Shown here piece by piece: positions 23,270-36,404 of a DNA stretch of 64,000 nucleotides. Every line of letters starts with the position of its first letter. Positions within the stretch are counted from its first letter, which is position 1. The DNA lies in contig VZRS01009497.1 in assembly GCA_013398055.1 (NCBI GenBank), positions 176,078-240,077 on the forward strand. The letters run 5' to 3'. The notes under the pieces were generated by a model that saw only the letters and a list, made by a program, of their open reading frames with translations, was not told the DNA's origin and did not search any database. A program made the position numbers and the translations under genes. The DNA is from Ifrita kowaldi. Its lineage: Eukaryota; Chordata; Aves; Passeriformes; Cinclosomatidae.

Positions 23270-26200
23270 ATGAGCTCCATCAGTGCAGCAAATGGAGAAT
23301 TTTGTTTTGACGTGTTCAAAGAGGTGAAATTTCACCGCAGCAATGACAACGTGCTCTTTTCCTCCCTAAGCATGCTTTCAACCCTGGCCCTGGTGTATAT
23401 GGGAGCAAGGGGTAAGACTCAATCACAGATGGAGAAGGTAAGTTATTTACATGGGTGTAAAGTGACCTCTATTTGTGCTACTTGTTCCTTCTAAGTAAAA
23501 TCTCTGAAAAGTATTATCCATTGATAAGGTTCTCACCTGTTTTAATGCACAAGAACTAAGCCAAAGTCACAAAATGGAGAACTGAATCCAGAGTTATATA
23601 TAGAAAACAATAATAAAAAATATGTATATTTTCAATATAACAGGCAGTTGACTCAAACATTAAAAAAAAAATCTCAAGAACAATAGTAAAGTAGATTACC
23701 AGTCAGGCAATTTTATGTTATGATTTTTAAATTCTGAGAGGTTCCAAATAATGTAAGCAGATTTTCTTTTTTTAATATGTAAAAAAGATAAATCCCAGAA
23801 AGACAGGAAGACAGAGTATTTTTAGCAATATATAAAATGTAACTCAATTAATTTCTAGACATTCATTAGAAAAAAGTCATCTAAGCAAAGAGTGGTATGT
23901 ACAGTTTCCAAGAAGATCACAGAGGGCATAGACCAGTTGCAAGCTCACCTGTAAATTTTCAGTTAATCTATTTTCTCAGTTAACATATTTTGTTTTTTTT
24001 TTTTTTATTCTGAGCCAACAGTTTTATCTCAAGCAATGTGTGTAAATCTTGAATTCACATTATTTTTGGTCATGCTTCTCATTTCTACCACTGGTACGGT
24101 CTCTTGCAGGTTCTTCACTTTGATAATGTTACAGGAGATGGAGACATTACTGACTCCCAGGTAGAGAAATAACTTAATCTTCCTTTCTGTCTTATTTTCT
24201 CCTCGGAACAAAAGTAGAACTGTTCTGCCTCTCCTCCTGGCAGTTTCAGACCCTGACAAAAACTATGGTAATGGCCTCAAACCAAGAGGATCTGTAGGGG
24301 GAGGGAAGGAGGGTGTAATTCACCTGTTTTTTAACAAACACAGAAAGACAGCAGGTTACTTATCTTGCACCAGAATAAGTAATGGCATGGGGAGAATATT
24401 TTGGGCACCACGGTGCCTTCCCAGGCAAGTGCTGCTGGGGGATGGACTGTGGGCAGAGCTCAGCACCCTGAGCCAGGGTACAGCAGTTTGATTTTCAGCT
24501 GGGCAGGGAGATGCTGAGCAGAGAAGAGCCCAGAAGTCTCAGTGACAGGAACACAACTGCATCTTACAAAAAGCACATTTCAGGGGGCTTGCCTTGACAA
24601 GGCTGAACATGCCAGTTCAATGCACCACCACCACGACAGCACCAGCTGCAACGAAGGTGACAGTCTGTGGAGGAAGACTGCCCTGTAGCATCACTCTTAA
24701 CTGAAAGGGACAATACTTGGGGATATTATTTCCTTTTGCAATCTATCTTCTTTTTCCATGTCATCACCTCAGTGTGGCACTGCCGAGTACATCCACAAAT
24801 CATTCAAGGAGCTTCTCTCAGACATCGGCAGGCAAAATGCTACCTACTCACTCAGGATTGCTGACAGGCTCTATATTGACAAAACATACCCCATTCTTCA
24901 GGTGAGTTATATTGTGAACTGACTTCCATGAGATTTCCTGTGAATCCCCTATGACTCTGCCCTAGAGATGCACCACCAACAGTAGCCCACTCTCTGTTGG
25001 TGAAGAGGTGGTTCTGAGCCAAGAGGACAACTGGTACAGAATGAGTTTGGACCTTTCTGTGCCTATTAAATGAAGGCAAAAGGTATAATGGCATAAAATA
25101 TGCCTGTGTTACAAATCACAGGGAGTAATCAAGATTGCTGTTAATTTACTAGAAAAAAGGCTTTTAATGAAAAATGCAACTTTAAAGGGAAATTAAATAC
25201 ATTTTATTACTTGAAATAATGAAGAGTGAAATTGTCAAATTTGGATTTTTTCAAAGCCAAATATGAAATCTTCCCAGTGAAAGGAAGCTTTGCTTTTGAA
25301 ATCTAAGAATGTGAGAACACAGTATTCAAAATAAAGAGTGGACACGAAGAAGAGACAAACATTGTCTGTCCTTAGAAACATGTGTTAAACTGAAACTGCT
25401 TTAGTAGAACAAAGAAAATATATCAAAATTTTAACTTAGAACCCTGTGTCATCAGAAAGTGCCAGACCTATATAAGTGAAGCAGTCTTTCTTGTACAGCT
25501 TTAAGATTCTGTTACTGCAAGATAGCTGTGACTGATATCTTCAGTGTCTGACATGTTCAAACACAGGATGTCACTGTTCTTTAAACCATTCTGCTTTATT
25601 TCATAATCTTGTGTTACACATCCATATAATTCAAGTTCTCATCAGTCTGACAACTGTAACCCTTCTGCTTATAGGAATACATAAAGTGTGCAAAGAAATT
25701 CTACAAAGCAGAGCTGGAAGAAGTTGACTTCAAAACAGCTGCAGAGGAAGCAAGACAGCTCATTAATTCCTGGGTGGAAAAAGAGACAAATGGTAAGGAC
25801 TGAAAAATGGGTAGCAGATATCTTCCCTCACCTACCATAAACTATATCCTTGTCTCCCTCTCCTCATAATCTCGAGAAAAGGTGGATCAAGCAAGAGCAG
25901 GTTGCTTATTGCTATGAAAACAAAACTCCACAAAGCAGGAACGCCCACCCTCATCCCCACATTGCAGAGATTTGTCACACCAGAGGAGCTGTATCTTACC
26001 CCTCTCTGCCCTGTCTCTTTCTTAAAGGACGGATCCAAGACTTCCTTGCGTCAGACTCTGTTGGTCTAGATACTGCACTGGTCTTTGTGAATGTCATTTA
26101 CTTCAAAGGGATATGGAAAACTGCATTTAAAGAAGAACACACTCGGGAAGAGCCTTTCAATGTGACAGAGGTAGGAGGGCACAAACACACTCCTGGCCAG

Positions 26201-27825
26201 GGCAGTTGTTGGCTCACACAGCCAGCAGTCTGGGTGTTACGAATACATACCACAGGCTGGGTGATTAGCTGAGTCCCTCATTGTAAGTGCCTGGGCCTAA
26301 AGCCAAGTAGTGTTCACAAGATCTGTGTCTGACCAGGCTTCCAGGGCACACAAGCAGGCAAGAGAGGAAAATGGAGTCACAGGTCTTCTCCAAAGGCAGC
26401 ATGATTGAAGATTGAGTCCTGTCCTTTCAAAGGCCTTGTGCATATGTCTGACCAAAGGAAAGAATTTGCTCCCGCATCACATCATCCCACATTTCTGTTT
26501 TTGCAGCAAGAGAGCAGACCTGTGCAAATGATGTGTCAAAACAGCACCTTCAAAGTGGCAAGAGTGGCTGAAGAGAAAATTAAGATCCTGGAGCTTCCAT
26601 TTGCCAGTGGAGAGCTGAGCCTGTTGGTGCTGCTGCCTGACGACATCTCTGGCCTGGAGCAGGTACGGCCCTGGCAGGGCAAGCAGAAGCGTTATGACTT
26701 CAGTGGGGCTTGGCTGCTGTCAGACCTTTTGCTGGCCATTGACATCCCAGCTGCCCACACCACGGCTGTGCTGGGCAGGCAGGGGAGGACAAAATCTGCC
26801 CAGGTGCTTCCAGGTGTTCAGGCAGAGCCTCTTAGGAGAGTCCTGAACTCAGCTTTATAAGATGAAAGTAAAGCAGTGTAGGGCTGCTGCAGACCTGCAG
26901 AAGAGGATGTTACTATATAAATCAGTCTCCATCAGGTATTAGAAACAGACAAGGCAGCAAGATTTTTACCACTCTGAGCGATTTCAAATGTTTGCTAAAG
27001 ACAAAAATTTATCCTAGGGGAAATAAAAAAAGAAAGTGATGAACGAAGCATTCCAAGAGCTGACTAAAAGGAAAATTAGAAAAGTAACACTAGAAAGGAA
27101 TAAAGTTGAGGAAAGGGATCAACAAAATATCTTCCAAGATAAACAGTTTTAGGGCAAATTTGATTTGATGTTTTCAAAACTGTATTTTTACAAAAAAAGA
27201 TTTGATCTGATGAAGGAATTTCTAGAAGAAGAAGGTTTGAGGAACTTCCTCAAGACAGTTGAGATATGCTCTGTAGTCAGGAGGAAGCATACAGAATAAA
27301 CAAATGCATTTAAGTATCAGTTCTATTATGTACACAAAACAAATGGAAAACAACTGGTAAACACAGCTTTTAAGGCCATTGAACTTTTGTCTCAGACATT
27401 TCATTCCCTGCCTCTCTTTGCAGCTTGAGAAAAAAGTCAGTTATGAAAGACTCATGGAGTGGACCAGTCCCAAGGTGATGGAAAAGAAGAGAGTGAAAGT
27501 GTACCTCCCACGCATGAAGATTGGGGAAAAATATAACCTCACATCTGTCTTAACATCCTTGGGTATGACTGACCTGTTCAGCCCCTCAGCCAATCTCTCT
27601 GGCATCTCTTCAGCAGAGGGCCTGAGGATATCTGAGGCCATCCATGAGGCGTACATGGAAGTCACTGAAGAGGGCACTGAGGCAGGTGGCTCAGAGGTTG
27701 TGAAAGGAGACATCCAACACTCTTCTGAGTTTGAAGAGTTTAGGGCTGACCACCCATTCCTTTTCTTGGTCAAACACAATCCAAGTGACATGATCCTCCT
27801 CTTTGGTAGATATTGTTCTCCCTAA
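23270..27825 (+). CDS. OVALY: Ovalbumin-related protein Y (clade B serpin), 7 coding exons
   Basis: Egg-white serpin, paralogue of ovalbumin; oviduct product, function unknown. Coding exons: 23270-23437, 24110-24160, 24773-24901, 25675-25792, 26028-26170, 26507-26662, 27424-27825. All have GT/AG borders and join to 388 residues. The first coding exon opens at 23253 after CCTTCAG; the ATG is its first. Identity as Y comes from exons 3-5: VLHFDNVTGDGDITDSQ, CGTAEYIHKSFKELLSDI and the EEVDFKTAAEEARQLINSWV region, the pattern I remember for chicken OVALY. Serpin signatures NVIYFKGIWK, LLPDDISGLEQ and FRADHPFLF are present; C-terminus GRYCSP. The hinge EEGTEAGGS is less favourable for loop insertion than the Ala-rich hinge of inhibitors. 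Exon 7 with its flanking intron, and the first half of exon 8, are almost identical to OVALX, which points to gene conversion. Sequons: NAT in exon 4, KYNLTS and ANLSG in exon 8. Confidence 0.93.
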
Positions 27826-28506
27826 AGAGAAAAAGGCTGGAAATAATGCTTATGTTCCCCTCAGAAACAGACCCCCTTTACTCTAGTATTGTAGCATAAT
27901 CCTATCTCTTCACTATCTCTAAGTGGAAGGCCTTCAATATTTAGGGAGATATTCCTGAAGAAGTATGTGACTTTTCAGATCTTTGGGTGCAGATATTTCT
28001 GCTCACACAAGTTGTACTCAGGACTTATATCCAGGAATAAATGAGAATTTCAAGAGGTAGCTTAGAAGTATTTTCCATTGTGATTGAATAACGTAAGATT
28101 CAGGACCAGTGTTTTGATTTTTGTGAGAAATTCTGACACTGATATTGAGAGTCTGGTTTTTCTATAGGAGCTCTCTGAAATAAACACAGTTTGCAGAATA
28201 ATCCTGTTCCTTTGTTGAACTTGTTTGGCAACCATCCTTGAATTGATGCCTGGACAACTTGCAGATGAAATTCTTAATTTCAGCAAATCATTCTTCTTTG
28301 AGTAATGCATTTGTGCTTCTTTGTGCCACACATACTGTAAGGCTAAGGTCTCTTGTTCTGAGGGGGCATACAGAAAGTTTACCATTTCTTCTTAAATCAT
28401 CATCTCCAAACACACCACCTTCCTGACTGATACAATTTCCCATCTTCATTCCCATGACATGTCATTGATTTTGTGAATGTCAATTGTTGGTCCTTCTATT
28501 TATTCT

Positions 28507-28512
28507 AATAAA
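28507..28512 (+). promoter_or_regulatory. OVALY: OVALY polyadenylation signal
   Basis: TAATAAAAGCATTGCAAAC about 0.68 kb after the stop, with a TGCCTGTTCTGGG GT-rich stretch downstream. The spacing matches OVAL. Confidence 0.6.
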
Positions 28513-28530
28513 AGCATTGCAAACTAAACA

Positions 28531-31200
28531 AGTCTCTGCCTGTTCTGGGTTACTGCACCACACAACCAAAATATATGATATAGTGGGTTGTGATTATTGA
28601 CAGAAGGGGTTTAGACTAGGATTTAGATCCTGTTTTCAAAACCAGAATGTACTCATACAAGAAGTCATTAAAGAACTTACCTTTTTATTTTTTTCTAAAA
28701 TTCTGAGTTTAAGCAAGGTAAGCCCTACAGCTCCTATTTTTACCTTGAGCTTATCTCCATATGACATACCAAATAACTCATTTTTTTTTAAATCTGCTAT
28801 TGTATTTCCAGATAGTTTTAAAAGATTTCCTCTAATTGCCCTCAGTAAATACATTGAGGTGATGCCTAAGAGACACAACTTCAAAAATGTGAGAAAAGCC
28901 TTTTTCTTAAAAGGTGGATTGCTTCAGCTGTCCAATACCCACAAGAACCATGCAAGGAAATCTTTGTTACTTCCTTTTGATAACATAATCCCCTAGAGAT
29001 ATTATTTGCTACTTCACAGTCTTTAGGGGGAAGGTTCTTCAGGTTGCAGTTTATCCAATGGAAAGAGCTATTAGTGTTAATCACTGACTTAAGCAGGCTT
29101 CCTTCTGCTGGCACACGTGTGCTGAACTGCAAATCACAGTACTTAAAAAGTGTTTAAAAAAGGGAGACAGTTGGCAGTATTTGGAGCTGTCTCAAACATT
29201 TTCAAAGCAAGTATTAAATCTGACTTGAAACGATGATGCTGACTACAGGGAAACACATCTTCTTGGCTGCTATGAAGCCTATGGGAGAACTGCAAATACT
29301 GGTCTTCCCAAGAGAGTTATAAGGGATTAGATATGGTTAACACAAGTATTCAAGCAAAAAAGTATTTTTTTATATATATATATATATGCAATTTCAAGGT
29401 TTACTGTGCATATCACGTTCTGCTTCCCTTATAGCCTAAAGCAGTAAACAGAGTTTTGCTACAATTAAAACAAAAAAGAAAAAGGCAGGATTGATAAAAT
29501 ACTGTTCTAAGGAGCAGAGGGTGAAAGTTTATAAACAATTACAAATCTGTTATTAAACTGAAACAAGCTTATCTGTCACTTTGCACTTTCTAGGTACAAT
29601 AAAAATAAAATTAATATTTATTATACAATATAACATGAATATAAAAATAAAGATTCTCTTGTTTAATTGTTCCTTTGCTTGATGATTATTTTAAAGAAAA
29701 GAAATGGAGAAAACCAATGGTAATGAAATGAAAATGAATGAAATGGTATTTGGTTTCCTAAAACTACACATGAGAGAGGCCCACCTAATGTCCTCACTGT
29801 GAAACAGAACTATTTGGCTCATTTTACATTGGGCCGCTAGGCGTCACTAGGGATACAAAATGATGTCTCAAGCCTTCTGACAGACAGACAGACATCTGTT
29901 GAAAACCAGGTTTGGGAGCTTAATGTAAATTTCAATTTTGTCCTTAATTTTTGTGTAAGAAGATGATTATGCTCAATATACTGAAAAAGTAGACCAATGG
30001 CACCGTGTCTGGAAGCCAGTAATTTTTGAAGAAAAAGACAGAAGTATTTTTTGGTGAAAGATCAGGGGCATTTTAAGATGTCTCTGTCCTGGATGAAAAA
30101 ATATCTCAGTCAAGCACTGTAGAAGGGATAGAGCTATTTGGTTTATGAAAGAGAAAACATCCTCCAAAGAGGCTAAAATGAGAGGTAAAAGTGCAGATTC
30201 AGCGAGGTTGAGTAAGATCCACACCCCTGTATCAGTGGCTGGGCCCAGTACTGCGCTTGTGCATTGCTGGTCTGGGCCAGCAGGACCTGCTGCAAAGGCA
30301 CTGCCACGGTCAGTGTGGCTGCTGCAGCTCCCATGGGAAGCAATTCTGGAAAGAGCAGCATGGAGGGTGTTACAATAGGAGGAGGGAAGAGCAGCCGCGT
30401 GGAGAGCAAACACTGCCTGCTGTTTCCCAGCTCTGAAGTCCAGCAAGAGTTTAATAACATGAATCCCAGCTCCCACGAAGCTCCCACAAAGTCTAGGTAC
30501 TGTCCTGTAGTTCTTTTTATTCCCTGGCAGCATCACTGAAGTTGGTATGTCAATAAACTGCCATCTGTCCATTTGCTACACTCAATTTTCACGATGTGCC
30601 ACGTTGCTCTGGATTTACTGTACTGCCAGGGGTCTGTGGAACAAAAACAGACACACACACAGGACAGCATTTGAAATGCTGTGTGAACTAAGTGTGCCTT
30701 TTCTTCTCATGTCATTTGGGAAAGGGCTGGAGAAGACTTATCTCCCTTGCCCTTTGGGGAATATAATTTTCTGAGACGACTCCACATCCCTCTGCATATA
30801 TGACTTGTGAGAGAGGCCTACCTTCTCCTAAGCAAACCAAATCCATGGCTGAAGGCACAAGATTTAGCAGGCATTATGCTGTAACCACAGCCACTAGAGG
30901 AAGTGCAGAGAACCTCCTGGCCTCCATGGCAAAGCTGTCCTGGGTTCCCAAATGGTATTTGAGAAAGCACAGCATGCTGAATCAAACTGAAAGCTACATG
31001 TCTGCTAGAAAGGCTATGACACAGAGCAGGGATTTCTGTTTCTTGTGGCTAGTGAGCTAAGATTTATCAATACGGAAAAGGGACAGCAGAGAGGGGATTG
31101 TCAAAGAGCAGCAAGGGTGGGGCTGCTTGGCAAGGAAAGGGGATCCAGGGCAGGAGGTGACAAAAAGACCAGAAAGGCAGGGGCTTCCCCCGTAAGATAT
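28531..31200. other. Intergenic DNA with a short TA microsatellite
   Basis: No gene recognised. (TA)n of about 18 bp at 29370-29387 and a (CAGA) run near 29879. The antisense frame at 29973-30572 (199 codons) and the sense frames around 30145-30540 overlap each other and show no domain; I do not call them. Confidence 0.45.
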
Positions 31201-31249
31201 TAAATGCTGCTGCTCCCTACACTACTGCTACAGTCCAGTGATTCCCAAA

Positions 31250-31870
31250 CAAGCCTGTGGTGATGAGGTAGGTCAAATATCAAGGCTGCAGGTTAAATCC
31301 ACAAATCAGGCTCTGTAGTGTTCCTAGCCAGAACATTATTGCACATCGAGGAGCTAGTGACCACATAAAAATGGATCTGACCAGGCTGATCAGTGTGTGC
31401 AGTTTCATGCTAAGTTATGCTGCACGTACTTCTTGGTGTCCAGTGCTGAACATATCACGTGGCTGTGGGCTAAACTTCCCCTGCTAATCATAATGGAGAA
31501 CCTCACAGATGGTCCCGAGCAGGCAACCTATGATGATGCTGCTGGCATATCCTTGTCTTTATCTTGAAGTGAAGCAACATTTTTCTGTATAAGTATACTT
31601 TCATTCATTAGTAGAAAGGATAAGCAGAACCTACCTATAAAAGTATAAAGATCACACCACCACTGAACCTCTGCAGGCATGGGATATGCACAGTGTGTTG
31701 TTCCCTGAATAAAGATCCATCCAATGCTGCACTGCTTGGGGATCTGACCACTGGAAGGGACATGAAATTGTCTATGCTATCTTCTTTTCCCCTCTCATGT
31801 CATTTCCAATAAAATGTGCTTTAATAATTTTCTTTCTAGTAATTTTCTTTCTAATAATTTCTAGTGTCCA
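31250..31870 (+). mobile_element. Possible degenerate LTR
   Basis: Contains a TATA-like CCTATAAAAGTATAAAG (about 31633), an AATAAAGATCC signal about 75 bp later (31709) and a second AATAAAATGTG near 31810. Part of it (CCAATGCTGCACTGCTTGGG through CCAATAAAATG) aligns loosely with 35560-35655, so it is a dispersed repeat. Ends are not defined. Family and boundaries uncertain. Confidence 0.35.
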
Positions 31871-34800
31871 AAATGAACACTTGGAATGGTGAATTACAGG
31901 GTCCATCTCAGTGAGGTTCACGGCCAGGCACAGGCATGCAACCTAGCAAGGACAAGAGACTCACAATCAAGAAACTCAGTTTAAATTCTTCTCCTGAGTG
32001 AGGAGGATGTAGATCCCCATGGTGGCATTTCACAGCTGTGACACAAACAGAGCTCTAATTCAAGGCTTGGCAGCGGCTTCAGATGTGCCTGAGCCCACAT
32101 AGTCAAACTTGTAGAAGAGGGATGGATGTTCTCCAGAGCAGAGGTTTCTGAAGTCCTGAGTGTTACGGAGGCAACGACAGAGGTTGGCTGTTTGGTATAC
32201 CTTCTGACACAGGAACTTAATGGTATTAGAAGAGGTTAGTAGAAAGCAGTTAAAAAACCCCCAACACACAGAGGTAGCTGGCAATAGATAGCTGACAACA
32301 AACAGCTGAATGATGAAACTCATGGTCAAAGAATGGTGGAGATGATAAAATTTTACATGATTTTAAAGGGAGACTGAACAAAACCAGGGAAGATAAATCC
32401 ATTGAGAGGAAATGAATATACAGATAATACTACCAGCTATTTGAGTTCCAGGACTGACAACAGCCAGTGTTAGGACCCTGAGAGCACAACCAGCTTCGGT
32501 AGAAGATTTTCCCGACACCCTCTGCATATGAGTCTGGAGCCTGTATTGGGCACTGGCACCATTTGTGAGAGGAGGACACAAACTGTCCTTGGCCAGATGC
32601 AGCAGACCCTGTAATGAATGAGAAAAACTCATCATATGCCAAATCTCCAGTCAGAGGAGCATACAGCACCTCTGCTTGAGCGTAATTAAGAAAGAGTGGA
32701 CAGAGAAATGGGACAGATGTGTTTGGAGAAACGAAAGGGAGAAGACATGGGGATATTATTAAGAAGGGGATGTTATTAAGAGCACAGCTGAAGGCACACT
32801 CTTGGGAGTCACCTCTAGGGCATTGCAGCCACAGGCAGCCCAAGCTGGGGCAGTGACACTCCAGGGGGATTGCAGCCTACATTTATGCTAAAGCAAGGAC
32901 ATCTCTGTGGAAATACAGCCCCTGAAGCAGACTAGAGCACAGGATAAAAGTGAGCAGCAACAACTGCCAGATATACACAGCCATACACCAACCCCGACCT
33001 CCTGCTTCACCAGAGGGACTGGGGAGCACTGAGTGTAACAAGGAAGCTGAAACTAGTAAGCATAAGAAGAGACTTTTTGTACTGAAGTTAAATGTAGGAA
33101 AGCAGGATGAAAGGTCTGTTTCATAGTTTGTTGCATTGGTTTTGTCAATACTCAAATCAACAGCAAAAATTTTATGTTAATCAGCAAGAAATTAAGTGAA
33201 ACTCCCCAAATCAAGGCTGTTACCCAGAACAGAAGCCTGTTTCAGCCTAGACATAGCACTGAAGTACACTGTAATTTCCTGTCTCCAGTTCTGCCTCCTG
33301 ATAGACCTCAGAATCAAGCCTCGACTCGGGGCCCATCTCTTTTGCTCATAAGGGTATGACAGAGCTCTGAGTGCACTAATGAATTTTTAATAGTCCTGCT
33401 CAGCCATACCTGGAGCCTCTCCCACACCTGTGACCCCAGGAGCTCTAAGCTATGTGCTGGACTTTCAGTTCCCCTCTGTATTACATGAGAGGTGTGCGAG
33501 TCTCCAGTTCAAACACAGCTGTGCCAATTCCTGGCCAAGGACTCCTAGAGTGACCTTGGCCCTGCCCTATGATCACTGGATCCGGACCTACCTCTGCTGT
33601 ATGAGTTGGCTCGGTGGTCAATGTTTTCTCTGCACCTGCCTCACAGGTATGACTTTGCCTTATGATCTGGACTGCTCGTGATCTCTGGGCCTGCTCTGCT
33701 CAGCTGCTGAGCCCTGGCTGGTGAGGCTCCTGCACTGCCAGCTGTGGCATCCCCCTTGCCTCCTGGTTTGCTCCTCCTTGGGAAAAGCTGGCCCTTGCCG
33801 CCCCCTGACAGAGAGCTCAGTCCTCCCTGAGCCCTCTGCCAAGCACCGAGGAGCCTGGGTCTGCAGTCACACAGGGCCTCGTGCTCACAAACCTTCCTGA
33901 TCTCCACAAAGCACTCACTCATTACTCAGAGCCAGGCTCCTGAGTGAACCCCCTTCCAGCCAGCCAGACCATCCTTCCTGGCTTGCTCCTGACAGCCTCT
34001 GGGGCCTGTTAGGGTGGCCTGACCACCTCATTCAGTTCCCAACCTCTTGTGCCATTGCTGTTTCCTATCCACTGTCCCTGCCCTGGCTCTAGGTCCCCTG
34101 AAACAGCCCACTAACACCCCACAGCCAGTGAGTCACTCTAAAGTGAGTTCCCTCCTGAGTGCAGATCTCCCTAAGGAGCAAGGGCACACTGTTCTCAGAG
34201 GGGAGGCTGCCGGTCCGAGCCCTGAAGGCACTAGAAGCCCTCACTGGCCCTGATCTTCCATGGGACCTGCCCCACCTGCCCAAAGCCCAGGACCCCATAT
34301 CAACCCCCAAGGGGCCATCAGCCCCTGCCCCAGTGGCACCACATCAGGGGCTGTTCTCCTGTTCCTGCCTGGCCATGAGACTTCTTGAGACCAACTTGTG
34401 CACTGATTTCCTGGCTTGAACTTGAGCCTACTCTGTCACCATTGACCTGCCTGGTAGTAATCGGATCTGATTGCAGCCCTCACTTATTGAGAGACTTCCC
34501 AGATTGATTTTGGAGTTGCCCTGTCACTATATTTCCTCATATTCTGAGGGCTTGGTTGGACCTGTCACCCTTTCAGGGTCTGTCCTTTTCCCTTGCTCAG
34601 GTGCTACGGGGCTGGGACCTGCTCAGTGAGCCTCCCATTCCACAGGCAGCAAACTCTCATTGCTCCCTAACCCTAGGCTCTGTAGATGCACCATGGCCCT
34701 ATTTCTTCTCTTGCTGTGTCCATGGCTGTTGATGGACCCTGTTAGTGACATTTGGTTCCATTTCCCTGTGGTCAGATATTGTGGTGTGGCATTCAAAAGT

Positions 34801-34944
34801 GAGGGCACTGCCCTCCCTGGGGGCTGACACTCACCTCAGCTCACTGTCCTCATGGAGCAGCCCTGCTCCTGCTGCTCCTGGCAGTACAGCCCACTTTCCA
34901 CCCAAAAGATTGCCTGCTTATTCAGCCTATAGCTCTCCAATGTG
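31871..34944. other. Intergenic DNA, no gene supported
   Basis: Includes antisense frames at 32060-32329, 32430-32843 and 32883-33155 with hydrophobic, cysteine-containing translations but no known domain or splice pattern. GC rises between 33650 and 34900. I see no CR1 tail here. It may be old repeat DNA. Confidence 0.4.
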
Positions 34945-35200
34945 ACTACAACGATATTCTGGGAGATCATCCTGAAGGCCTTACTAAAGCCAGGTGTACA
35001 ATATCCTCTGCACTCCCTTTGTTTATAGAACCAGCTGCCCATCCTAGAGGCCAATGATGTTGGTTAGGAGAGATTTGTCCTTGGTAAATCTGTGCTGGTT
35101 TTCCCCATCATCTTTCATTCCTTCACATGTCTCAAAATGTTCCCAGGAGGCTTTGCTTGGAAGCCTTCTGCAGGGATTTGAAGTCAAATACATTTGTATA
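34945..35200 (-). mobile_element. CR1 LINE fragment, antisense
   Basis: Reverse-complement CR1 phrases: GAGATCATCCTGAAGGCCTT, AAAGCCAGGTGTACAATATCC, CTTTGTTTATAGAACCAGCTG, GAGGCCAATGATGTTGGTTAGG and CCTTGGTAAATCTGTGCTGG. This belongs to the coding part near the end of the element, not its tail. Confidence 0.75.
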
Positions 35201-35449
35201 CCAGGGCGTTAGCGACCCACACAGCACTTGACAGGAGAAGGCACAGGCCTGAACTTGCTGAGTGTGCAGGTTGGCTCCCCATCCTGTGCTGTCCTGCACA
35301 TCGCCTTGGGCTGCAGGATGAACTTTGTGTGCAACCAGAAGGGAGGAACCTGTAGGTAGGTCCCACTTCGCATGAGTGACTGCATCCCCTGCATCCTTGC
35401 GTTTATCATAAAGTTAAGCAAGTTTTCATGTCAACATCCTTGTTTCCCA

Positions 35450-35720
35450 GAATAAATTAATTGTTTTCTTCTTTAAAAATTCCTGCAAGAATAAAGACCA
35501 AAGTGTCAGTGGACACCTATCTCCGTGGATGGGACCTGCACTGCATGCCATTCCTTGACCAATGGTCTGTCCAGTGCTGCACAACTTGAGCTGAGGGAAT
35601 GTGAGATTACCTATATTATCCTCTTTTTCCTTTTAATGTTAGCTGCAATAAATGGTATTTTAAGCAGTATCTTAGAGACTGTGTCTTTCTTGACACAAAT
35701 CACAATGAGCACTAACCCTT
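35450..35720 (+). repeat. Second copy of the 31.7-kb dispersed repeat
   Basis: CAGTGCTGCACAACTTGAGC, ATTACCTATATTATCCTCTTTTTC and GCAATAAATGGTATTTTAA align in order with 31724-31820. Two AATAAA motifs (about 35490 and 35646). Probably LTR-derived. Class not identified. Confidence 0.35.
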
Positions 35721-36400
35721 AGTTCCTTGCAGCAGTGCACTACACCTTTTCAGTGACTGCAGAGACCTGCAGTCTTCTCAATTCTCCTCCTTTTCCTTTC
35801 TGAAAACTGGTAACTTTTTTGAATCATCAGGAACCTTCTCCAATCATCCTGACTTTTCTTTAGTCTTCTTGTTGCTGTTGTATCTGAAGAAACTTTTCTT
35901 ACTGCCCTTCATACCCCTTGTCAGTTTTCCCTCCAGCACAATTTTTGCTTTTCAGATTCCATCCCTGCGTGCATGGTGAAAGCTTCTATACTCCTGCCTG
36001 GTGGATTCTCCTTGCTTTCAACTCTTGTACACTTTCTTTTTGCATTTGAGCTTGGAGAGAATGAAGGCACCTTTACCATCAGAGACACTGCATATTGCTT
36101 CCACAGAAAGAGATGTGGCACGTATGGAAGCGAGGCAAAGGCTTTGCATGTATGTGAGGCTAAAACTCATTCAACCATAGTGAGGATGTTTTTCAAATTC
36201 TGAGACAAATACTCCCATCCAACCCATTGCTGGCCTGTGGGTTGTGATCATTGAAAATTACACCACGAAGATCACATCAACCTATGTCAGATCAAATATC
36301 CATGGAGGAGCAATGAAGTCTAAGCCTGTGTCAAGTTCAAATGAATAAAGGAAGTAAGATGTCGTACTGGATATCACAGTGACAACTAAGAGCAACGACA
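35721..36400. other. Intergenic DNA, no gene seen
   Basis: No exon, tail or tandem repeat recognised. Confidence 0.4.
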
Positions 36401-36404
36401 AATG

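Noticed and set aside
29973..30572. 199-codon antisense frame between OVALY and OVAL
   Set aside because: No domain, overlaps sense frames of similar quality, biased composition, no splice or promoter support.
32060..33155. Antisense frames with hydrophobic starts and cysteines that resemble small secreted proteins
   Set aside because: No defensin-type cysteine spacing, no splice structure, and the frames do not join.
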